A stretch of 64,000 nt of DNA from Sphingobacterium sp. SGG-5 (GTDB taxonomy: Bacteria > Bacteroidota > Bacteroidia > Sphingobacteriales > Sphingobacteriaceae): assembly GCF_011043525.1 (NCBI RefSeq), contig NZ_JAAKGO010000010.1, positions 62,001-126,000 of the forward strand. Reading direction: 5' to 3'. The notes under the pieces were generated by a model, which worked only from the letters and a program-made list of their open reading frames with translations, searched no databases and was not told the origin of the DNA. Shown one piece after another: positions 18,191 through 24,989 of the stretch (position 1 is its first letter; every line of letters starts with the position of its first letter). Made by a program: the position numbers and the translations under genes.

Positions 18191-19432
18191 TTAATGTGTT
18201 CCGTTTACGGTAAAGTCAAAAATGTCAAAGTTGCGCGGATCGCCGGCCGCTTTGATACGGTATTCGCTATTCAATGAATGCGAGATAACCATGGGCACCA
18301 TTTCCTCATAGCGTCCGCCGTGTGAACGCAGCGTACCGTCAAGGGCTGCCAGGTTATGGTACTGTGGACGGCGACCGACGACTACATCCCGGCCGGATAG
18401 GACAACGAGGTCACCGGTACGGTCTTCGGGCTGTTCCAGATTGCGCACGGCAGATAGTCTGTCGTGGACTTCGGTGATACCCGGTTGTAGGGACAGCCAC
18501 GTTTTGATCTCTTCGAGGCGGGATTTGTCGTCTACATGGACAACGACGTAAGAGCCGAGTGCGCCGTGATGTTTGACATAAGGATCTGTGATCGGGCAGA
18601 TCACTCTAAAGCCTGAGCCAAACTGCTGTTCCAGCATATCTTCTACGTACAATACGTTGGGCGATCCATCGGATTTTATCTTGGCGTTCATGCCGTGGTC
18701 TGCTGTGGCGCCGATCACAGCGCCCAGCTCCAACATCTTGCCTATTTCTTTGTCCATCTCTTCGTAAAAAGCCAAGGACTCTTCTGTATCGGGCGCATAG
18801 GTGTGCTGCATGTAATCTGTCAACGACAGGTACAGAAAATCGGCCAAGCCCTGTTGTATCAATGTTGTTCCTGCCCGAAGTACGAATAAGCTAGCTTCGG
18901 GACTGTAAATAATCGGTGTGTGATAGCCTACTTTTGCTTCTACATCATCGATGCCATGTGTTTCTATCTTGGCCTGGTTTGCTTTTTCTGCCGAAATGGC
19001 AATACCCGTAAGCTTATGGGACAGTATATCACGTAGTTTTTCCTTGGCGGTCACGACGGCCACTTTGCGGCCCGCATTGGCGGCGGCAGCGAGCAGGTTC
19101 TCGGCACGCAGGTACTCCGCGGAGTTCATCATTACTTCCTCATCTTTGGTGGTATCGTAAAAGAAATTACCGCAGATACCGTGAACGGCAGGAGATACAC
19201 CCGTCACGATGGAGGAGTTATTGACATTGGTAAAAGAAGGCAAAGCGCCCCGTACCATCCCCCGGTAACCGGTTTTGCTCATGTGCGTCAGCGCTTTCAG
19301 GCGGCCATGTGCCGCGGTGACATCAAGATATTCATCGGCTGATCCGTCGATACAGATGACGACGATGGGTTTGTTGGACGGACGATACGTTTTTCCGTTT
19401 GCTTGAAAACTGTTGGTTGAAATTGTATTCAT
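18191..19432 (-). CDS. phnA: Phosphonoacetate hydrolase
   Basis: Splits the C-P bond of phosphonoacetate to acetate and phosphate; zinc-dependent member of the alkaline-phosphatase superfamily. From ATG 19432 the product is 413 residues and every expected metal or catalytic residue is present: Asp29 (ICIDGSADEYLD), nucleophile Thr68 (PSFTNVNNSSIVTG), Asp206 and His210 (LTDYMQH), Asp245-His246 (TADHGMN), His371 (RSHGGRYEEM). As recalled for the S. meliloti enzyme, Asp29 and Thr68 even have identical numbers. The reading frame extends upstream to 19567 into the transporter gene, but that extension is unlike the family, so 19432 is chosen. No signal peptide: cytoplasmic. With PhnY downstream and transporter and alcohol dehydrogenase upstream it defines a phosphonate catabolic operon. 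Confidence 0.94.
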   Translation of the reverse strand: MNTISTNSFQANGKTYRPSNKPIVVICIDGSADEYLDVTAAHGRLKALTHMSKTGYRGMVRGALPSFTNVNNSSIVTGVSPAVHGICGNFFYDTTKDEEVMMNSAEYLRAENLLAAAANAGRKVAVVTAKEKLRDILSHKLTGIAISAEKANQAKIETHGIDDVEAKVGYHTPIIYSPEASLFVLRAGTTLIQQGLADFLYLSLTDYMQHTYAPDTEESLAFYEEMDKEIGKMLELGAVIGATADHGMNAKIKSDGSPNVLYVEDMLEQQFGSGFRVICPITDPYVKHHGALGSYVVVHVDDKSRLEEIKTWLSLQPGITEVHDRLSAVRNLEQPEDRTGDLVVLSGRDVVVGRRPQYHNLAALDGTLRSHGGRYEEMVPMVISHSLNSEYRIKAAGDPRNFDIFDFTVNGTH

Positions 19433-19500
19433 GTATTTTTTATGTTTAACGTTTTTGTATTCCATGTATGAAGAAAGCACACAGCATATCCATGTGCGAA

Positions 19501-20754
19501 CTATCTTTTTATATTGGGGATGATCTCTTTCTTTGTATAGCCTACAAAGGATATGACGATGGTACATATGAGCGAGATGACTGCAATCGCCAAGAAGACA
19601 TAAGATGTGTTTTTGGTGAGGTCAAGGATCTTGCCCAATATGGGTTCGCCCATCGCCGCAAACAGGTAAGCGCTCATGTTCATGATACCAATGCCGGTAC
19701 CTGTGTACTTGCGACCCAATAGGTCGGGACTCATCGGCCAGAAATTGGCCTGCACACCGTAGGCAAAGAAACCGGCACAAAACATCAATATGCTGTTGAG
19801 CACGATATGATGGGAATGGGTGAAGAAGATCAGTAGGGCAACAATGGCGCTGGCTGTCATACCAACCGCAATGGATCGTGGCCTGTTGCCTTTGAAGACA
19901 CTGTCGGACAGATTGCCAAAGGTCAATGCACCAATTGCCATACCTATGGGCATCAGCAAGGTGACCCATAGACTGTTTGGGGAGATTTTCCAATTTTCAC
20001 CCAGAAAATGCACCGGTGCCCAGAAAATCAACCCATAGCGCGCCATATTCTGAAAACCTATGGCGAGAGAAGCAATCATGAATTTGCGGTTACTGAGTAC
20101 AGTTTTGTATCGATCCTTCCAAGATGTTTCGGCATCATCTTCGCCATGTTCTACGGTATCGGGATAACCCTTGTCACTGGGCTTATCACGAGCCACAATG
20201 GCAAAAATAATAGCAGCGACCAAGAGCAGAAGGACGGGCAAACGAAACAAGTAGCGCCAAGATTGATCCTGATGGAGCAGCAGTATAGAGAGCAGATAGG
20301 TGACTGCCGATGAACTGCCGGCAGCCATGGTATAAAATCCGAAAGCCTTGCCCCGTTCTTCAGGGCGCCACCAGTTAGAAATGAGCCGGCTGCCCGGTGC
20401 CCATGCCATCGACTGGAAATAGCCGTTCAGCGCCCACAGCACCAAGACTACCGATACATCTGTCGCATAGCTGATTCCAATATTGGCACCGATCGATAAG
20501 AACGCGCCAAGCGGCACCATGCGCCGGGCACCAAAATGATCCGCGAGATTGCCATTGATCAGCTGCCCGATTGCATATCCGATCAGCATGGAAAAGCTGA
20601 TCCAGCCGATGGTGGTGTACGATATGTGCAATTCGGCGGCCATATCTTTCGCCGCCCAACCGAAATTGTGACGCCCGGTGTAAAAGAACAGGTAACAAAA
20701 CATCGTTACCAACAACATGAGCCATTGATCTTTTCTGAAATTCTTCATATCCAT
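19501..20754 (-). CDS. MFS transporter, organophosphate:phosphate antiporter-like; probable phosphonate importer
   Basis: 417-residue inner-membrane carrier with about 12 hydrophobic segments. The N-terminus, CYLFFYTGRHNFGWAAKDMA, matches the GlpT/UhpT (OPA) pattern of a Tyr/Arg-containing TM1 followed by an N-F pair, and the loop after TM2 reads INGNLADHFGARR. OPA carriers exchange organic phosphate esters for phosphate and contact the phosphate group by arginine, so a phosphonate substrate is chemically reasonable. It lies between the alcohol dehydrogenase (15-base gap) and phnA, which supports import of a phosphonate such as 2-hydroxyethylphosphonate or phosphonoacetate. GlpT-like permeases are known beside phnA in other bacteria, from memory. 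Confidence 0.85.
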   Translation of the reverse strand: MDMKNFRKDQWLMLLVTMFCYLFFYTGRHNFGWAAKDMAAELHISYTTIGWISFSMLIGYAIGQLINGNLADHFGARRMVPLGAFLSIGANIGISYATDVSVVLVLWALNGYFQSMAWAPGSRLISNWWRPEERGKAFGFYTMAAGSSSAVTYLLSILLLHQDQSWRYLFRLPVLLLLVAAIIFAIVARDKPSDKGYPDTVEHGEDDAETSWKDRYKTVLSNRKFMIASLAIGFQNMARYGLIFWAPVHFLGENWKISPNSLWVTLLMPIGMAIGALTFGNLSDSVFKGNRPRSIAVGMTASAIVALLIFFTHSHHIVLNSILMFCAGFFAYGVQANFWPMSPDLLGRKYTGTGIGIMNMSAYLFAAMGEPILGKILDLTKNTSYVFLAIAVISLICTIVISFVGYTKKEIIPNIKR

Positions 20755-20769
20755 TTCAATTAGTGTTGT

Positions 20770-21858
20770 TTATATGCGGATGCCCACACGCAGTGGCTTA
20801 TGAGCAACGGCATATTCAAAAGCCTGTTCGGCATCTTTTAAATCGAACTCTTTTTCGACCACTGTGTCAAAAGGGTATTTCTGCCAACTCTTCTCCAGAA
20901 AATCCAGGGCATATTTGAAATCATCAAAATTATAATTATGAACCCCCTTGATCGTATGGAGGTTACGGATAACTTGTTCGGCATCGATCTCAATCTTTCG
21001 GCTTTTGAATACAGCGCCTACCCACACCGCCGTGCCGCCTATGCCCAATACCTCCATCCCCAATTCCATCGCATCGGGCGAACCACTCATATCGAACACC
21101 ACGTCTATACCTTTTTTTGTAAACTGCTGTTTCAACGCCTGAATGTCTTCTGCATTAGATTTGCGCAGATTGAGACCATAGTCTGCTCCAAAATGTTGAG
21201 CGTGAAGCAACCGGTCGTCTGCAATATCCGCAGCACCAACCCATGTAGCACCTGCTTCGCGGCACATAGCGAGACAGGCAACACCCAATAATCCCATACC
21301 AAAGACCAAGACATTTTTGCCCGTAAGATCGCCGGCTACACGTAAGGAAGCGGCCACCGTAGAGATGGCACAGTTTAAGGTTGCTGCGATCGGCAACGGT
21401 AGTGTTGCAGGTAATTTTAACACCCCCGTATTGCGACGCAATACGCAATATTCGGCCAACCCTCCGTGGAAAGCATCCCCGTCGGTGATCTTTGCATGGC
21501 CATATTTGAAGAGGTCATCGCCTTTTTGGGGTATACCCTCTTTTGCGAGGACCGATTGCGGATTGCTGGAAAAAATAGACCAGGTAACGGTATCACCGAC
21601 GTGGAGTGCCCGGCCATTGTCGTCCACACCGGTATGTGCGGCATCTATTTCGACAATCTCGCCCACAATTTCATGCCCCAGCACGGTAGGACATGCTTCC
21701 TGCCGTACACCACAATAGGTGTGCATATCGCTGCCACAAAGGGTGGTATAACGGTTTTTAACTAATATCTCTCCGGTTCTCAAAGCGGGAAGAGGGTGCT
21801 CTTCCGCAACCAGGTGCTGACCACTCCCGTTGAATGCTATAAGTGTTCCTTTTCTCAT
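20770..21858 (-). CDS. Zinc-binding alcohol dehydrogenase, phosphonate-catabolism-associated (HpnZ type)
   Basis: Medium-chain dehydrogenase, 362 residues, closest by motif to the proposed phosphonate-associated alcohol dehydrogenase group (TIGR03366). Seen: TTLCGSDMHTYCGVRQEACP with catalytic zinc ligand Cys41, PTVLGHEIVGEIV with His62-Glu63, the group's QKGDDLFKYGH, and the dinucleotide fold VLVFGMGLLGVACLAM. Unusual: no cysteine between residues 57 and 137, so the four-cysteine structural zinc lobe of related enzymes is missing. Predicted role is oxidation of a phosphonate alcohol, most simply 2-hydroxyethylphosphonate, to phosphonoacetaldehyde, feeding PhnY and PhnA downstream; this substrate is inference. 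The gene is 41 bases after the phospholipase gene and 15 before the transporter. Confidence 0.85.
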   Translation of the reverse strand: MRKGTLIAFNGSGQHLVAEEHPLPALRTGEILVKNRYTTLCGSDMHTYCGVRQEACPTVLGHEIVGEIVEIDAAHTGVDDNGRALHVGDTVTWSIFSSNPQSVLAKEGIPQKGDDLFKYGHAKITDGDAFHGGLAEYCVLRRNTGVLKLPATLPLPIAATLNCAISTVAASLRVAGDLTGKNVLVFGMGLLGVACLAMCREAGATWVGAADIADDRLLHAQHFGADYGLNLRKSNAEDIQALKQQFTKKGIDVVFDMSGSPDAMELGMEVLGIGGTAVWVGAVFKSRKIEIDAEQVIRNLHTIKGVHNYNFDDFKYALDFLEKSWQKYPFDTVVEKEFDLKDAEQAFEYAVAHKPLRVGIRI

Positions 21859-21899
21859 TGTTTGTTTTTAAATCATAGTTGCATTTTCATTGTTACTTT

Positions 21900-24446
21900 T
21901 TAAATCATACGTCCCATAAAGGGGTCGGTATACGTTTCCTCGCCAGTCTCGATATGTCCCGCAAAACGCTGTTCAAATATGTCGAAACCGGTTATGCGAA
22001 CGGTAAAATCATACCATCCGAAACTTTTTTCGAGCGGCAGTACGACGCTTAGATTTCCCGGCCTCATGTCTTTTGATGGGATCTTCTTTTGGATAGTTCC
22101 GGTGTTATAGGCGTTGTCCTTTATCTGTACCGTATACCCCTCCCCCTTGCGCAGGCTTTTTATACGTACGACGAGATTGCCCGTAGGCTTCCCTGATGCA
22201 GGGTTACGTTCATCGCTGACATTAACTGTAATATCCGGATCCTTGACATTTCCTATAAATTCACGATAAAATCCATTAGGGGCATAGACACGGAGGTGAT
22301 AGGTCTGATCTTCAAATGAGCCGATCGACCATTTATCGCTGATAAGATCGCCGGGAGTAACGGCATAATTCCAGCTCCGGGCGGTCTCAAAATTATTTTT
22401 TGAAGTCTCTTCCCTGTATTTGCCGGGGACATAGATTTTAAAAGGTGCACCTGCCGCCTTTTTGCCAAACACTTCATTGCCCGCACCGAGATGGATTTCA
22501 AAGGCTTTTTTATCGGGGCTCAATTTACCGGCGACCTGCAATTGATATGGCAGCGCACAGGCCGTACGTATTCCCCGCTCTTGCTTGGACATAAAAGGGA
22601 TAGATAAATCTGTCACTTCTCTAAATCCGGAAGGCACATCTTTAAACTGTGCTTTGTGTATGCTTTCGATCTGGCTATTTCGGGACAAAAAATCAATCTT
22701 AGGTTTCTTAGCATCGGGATGGTAAGGCCTGAATACCGACGTTAAATCACCGCAGACTGTCCTCCGCCATTCGCTGATGTTATGACATTTTATATCTTTT
22801 CCTGTCTTCTGGCTGAGAAAGCCCTCCAGAAATTGTAAAGTAGATGTATGGTCAAAAACCTGTGAGCAGACTTTTCCGCCCCGGCTCCATGGCGAAGCAA
22901 CAACCATGGGCACCCGATAACCCAAACCAATGGGGGCTTGCCGGGCATACTTTTTTGCAACACCTGCTTTTAACTCATCTTCGAGCCGGACAAATTCCGT
23001 ATCCACATCTATTCCTCGAGATGTTTTGCCCGAATCAGGATGTATGGGTGATGGGGGTTCGAAGGGCGGAATATGATCAAAATATCCATCATTCTCGTCA
23101 TAGGTCAAGATGAATATTGTCTTTTTCCAAACTTCGGGGTTCTTAGTGAGGATATCCAGTATTTCCGATACATACCAGGCTCCGTACCAGGGCGAGCTCG
23201 GGTGGTCTGAAAATTTAGCCGGACCAACTAACCACGATACCGTAGGCAACGTGCCGTTATTGACATCTGTGCGGAACTGGTGCAATACATCGCCTTTTGG
23301 GACTTCGACAGTGTACTGTTGACCGTCATCCTCATACACCAAAGAGTCCAGTTTATCGTAATCTGGATCGTTTTTATTGATTGTAAAGGCCTTGTGGTAG
23401 AGATTCTTTTCTTCTGGAGACAGCTTCTCAAAATTCGCCGCGGTGTATTTCTTTATGTCTTCATACGCCTTGTCCAGTACTTCCTGCTTCACCTGTATGG
23501 TTTGTTGAATTTTTCTATATTGATCGGAATCGCTACTCAGCTTGCCTAATTTGGACTGAAATGCGGCTATTTCGTCGGGAAGTTTATGTATTTGGGCTTT
23601 TATGCTACGGATGTACCGCGCATTGAACTGTACATGATAACGGGAAAAATATTCGATGACATTACAGTCGTAGTTGGCCAGCCAAGATTTTTCTTCTCCC
23701 TTATACCCTCCTCCTGTGCTCAGATCATTCTGATAGATCCGCCAAGAGATCTGGTTTTTCTCCAGGACTTCGGGGAACACCTCCCATTGGAGTCCTCCCC
23801 TCGTAACATCCGGATTGCGGATATGTGCCTGATTCTCATGTCCGGGTTGTTCACGTATCGCACCGGACATGAGGTAAAGCCTATTCGGAAAGGTGCTGGT
23901 ATTGACCGAACAAAAGTTATGGTCACAAACCGTAAAGGCATCCGCAAAAGCATAATTAAAAGGGATGTCCTGTCGATTGTAATAGCCCATAGTTAAAGGA
24001 AGATCTGCATATTCTTTTTTCCGGCGGGATTTCTTTGCTTCCAGCCATTGGTTATGCTTACCACCGTTGCCCGCATCGACCTGATCGTGCCTGCCGTGCG
24101 GCAAGGCACCCATCCAGGTTGCTTTACTGCCTTTTATATCTAGGCGGAACGGTGCATATGTCTTTCCTATCGCATTACTTTGCAACCAGACCGGATTGCC
24201 ATTGGGCAGACTTATGGCCCGAGGGTCGTTAAATCCACGCACACCTTGCAACGTGCCAAAACAATGGTCAAACGAACGGTTTTCCTGCATCAGAATAACA
24301 ACATGTTCGGCGTCCAAGTAAGTACTTCCGGGCTGGGGGTCGATAGCTAAAGCCCGTTGGACAGAAGCAGGCAAAAAGGTTGACAATCCCGCTGCACCCG
24401 ACAGCAGTAATGATTTTTTGATGAATTCTCTACGTGTATTTTCCAT
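21900..24446 (-). CDS. Tat-exported phosphocholine-type phospholipase C (copy 2), first gene of the phosphonate operon
   Basis: 848-residue paralogue of the enzyme at 6863-9439, sharing long blocks (TRREFIKKS, DAEHVVILMQENRSFDHCFG, LQGVRGFNDPRA, DENDGYFDHIPPF, GLGYRVPMVVASPWSRGGK). The nucleophile segment is CSVNTSTFPNR, with Thr conserved. It has the same Tat signal, the same charged helical insertion (around 275-375) and the same two C-terminal PLC domains. Here the gene leads an operon with HpnZ-type dehydrogenase, OPA-like transporter, phnA and phnY, so the enzyme probably liberates the phosphonate head group that those proteins take up and degrade. That substrate is inference; a role in releasing phosphocholine or other phosphoesters is equally possible from sequence alone. 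It is divergent from the SusC gene at 24990. Confidence 0.9.
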   Translation of the reverse strand: MENTRREFIKKSLLLSGAAGLSTFLPASVQRALAIDPQPGSTYLDAEHVVILMQENRSFDHCFGTLQGVRGFNDPRAISLPNGNPVWLQSNAIGKTYAPFRLDIKGSKATWMGALPHGRHDQVDAGNGGKHNQWLEAKKSRRKKEYADLPLTMGYYNRQDIPFNYAFADAFTVCDHNFCSVNTSTFPNRLYLMSGAIREQPGHENQAHIRNPDVTRGGLQWEVFPEVLEKNQISWRIYQNDLSTGGGYKGEEKSWLANYDCNVIEYFSRYHVQFNARYIRSIKAQIHKLPDEIAAFQSKLGKLSSDSDQYRKIQQTIQVKQEVLDKAYEDIKKYTAANFEKLSPEEKNLYHKAFTINKNDPDYDKLDSLVYEDDGQQYTVEVPKGDVLHQFRTDVNNGTLPTVSWLVGPAKFSDHPSSPWYGAWYVSEILDILTKNPEVWKKTIFILTYDENDGYFDHIPPFEPPSPIHPDSGKTSRGIDVDTEFVRLEDELKAGVAKKYARQAPIGLGYRVPMVVASPWSRGGKVCSQVFDHTSTLQFLEGFLSQKTGKDIKCHNISEWRRTVCGDLTSVFRPYHPDAKKPKIDFLSRNSQIESIHKAQFKDVPSGFREVTDLSIPFMSKQERGIRTACALPYQLQVAGKLSPDKKAFEIHLGAGNEVFGKKAAGAPFKIYVPGKYREETSKNNFETARSWNYAVTPGDLISDKWSIGSFEDQTYHLRVYAPNGFYREFIGNVKDPDITVNVSDERNPASGKPTGNLVVRIKSLRKGEGYTVQIKDNAYNTGTIQKKIPSKDMRPGNLSVVLPLEKSFGWYDFTVRITGFDIFEQRFAGHIETGEETYTDPFMGRMI

Positions 24447-24496
24447 GCTTGAGAATGTTGGTTTATATCGTCTTATGCATTCTTGAATTGCTGTTA

Positions 24497-24526
24497 CAAA
24501 TATATGTTTATTTTCACATTATGAAA
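24497..24526 (-). promoter_or_regulatory. Promoter of the phospholipase-phosphonate operon
   Basis: Minus strand TATATTTG at 24504-24497 is an exact TANNTTTG box; 18 bases upstream lies TTTC (24526-24523), one mismatch from TTTG. Predicted start near 24492 gives a leader of about 45 bases before the ATG at 24446. The shared dyad motif overlaps the spacer and the -33 position. Confidence 0.5.
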
Positions 24527-24527
24527 A
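24511..24527. promoter_or_regulatory. Candidate operator, copy 1 (TTTTCA-N5-TGAAAA dyad)
   Basis: TTTTCACATTATGAAAA is a perfect 6-bp inverted repeat with a 5-base centre, lying across the minus-strand promoter. Its right 11 bases, CATTATGAAAA, recur at 24637-24647 inside the divergent promoter. Regulator unknown; the XRE-cupin gene at 35290 is a candidate. Confidence 0.4.
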
Positions 24528-24630
24528 TTAAATTTTTTTTGTTTTTTCATGAATTCATTGTAATATTCTGAATATCAATGTTAATATTAATAAAACACAT
24601 CCTTAACATCAAAATAATATAAGTTTATTT

Positions 24631-24650
24631 TTTTTGCATTATGAAAAAAA
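24631..24650. promoter_or_regulatory. Candidate operator, copy 2
   Basis: Second copy of CATTATGAAAA (24637-24647), flanked by T-runs and A-runs that keep a weaker dyad. It sits between the -33 and -7 boxes of the SusC promoter, where a bound protein would block initiation. A/T-richness makes chance recurrence possible. Confidence 0.35.
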
Positions 24651-24663
24651 GTATTTATGTTTG
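24633..24663 (+). promoter_or_regulatory. Promoter of the second SusCD operon
   Basis: TTTG (24633-24636), 19-base spacer, then TATGTTTG (24656-24663): an exact match to the Bacteroidota -33/-7 consensus. Predicted transcription start near 24668, leaving a leader of about 320 bases before the SusC ATG at 24990. Confidence 0.6.
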
Positions 24664-24989
24664 TCTTACTAAACAGTTAGAATTATAAACAATTGTGATT
24701 ACGATAAATTATCAAATTTTGATCGAGACAGTTGCCTTGACGCTGTAAATGAAGAAAGGGGGATAGTAAGAGCAATCCCTGGAAAGATTATTTTCCCTCA
24801 GAGGTTCGTCTAAATCTCTTTGCGTCATCAAATATCAGATGGAAACGTCAAAAAGAAAAGGAGGTAACGTATATGTAAAGTGGAATTATAATGTATGAAT
24901 AAGTGTCAAGCATAAAATAGGGATGCTGTGAACACCCCTATTATTTAGCTACTAAAGTAACTCATTTAAATTATCAATCAATTTAAACA
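24664..24989 (+). promoter_or_regulatory. Long structured 5' leader of the second SusC gene
   Basis: Most of the 543-base gap between the divergent operons. The core could fold as a multi-helix junction: closing stem TGACGC (24738-24743) with GCGTCA (24822-24827), enclosing GGGAT/ATCCC (24760-24764/24775-24779), GGAAA/TTTCC (24781-24785/24792-24796) and AGAG/CTCT (24800-24803/24816-24819). Downstream are a 19-codon open frame (24839-24898, starting METSKRKGG), a perfect Shine-Dalgarno AGGAGGT at 24859-24865, and the start-stop ATG-TAA at 24873-24878 8 bases after its GG. I do not recognise a known riboswitch class. Helices are short, so the fold needs covariation support. Confidence 0.4.
24916..24942 (+). 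promoter_or_regulatory. Hairpin in the SusC leader
   Basis: AATAGGG (24916-24922) and CCCTATT (24936-24942) form a perfect 7-bp stem with a 13-base loop, 47 bases before the SusC ATG. It could be an attenuator or mRNA-stability element; no T-tract follows. Confidence 0.35.

Noticed and set aside
18191..19567. Longer phnA product starting at 19567
   Set aside because: The extra 45 residues overlap the transporter gene and are unlike the family; residue numbering from 19432 agrees with the known enzyme.
24839..24898. 19-residue leader peptide gene in the SusC leader
   Set aside because: Opens at an ATG without its own ribosome signal and has no regulatory codon run; kept only as part of the leader description.
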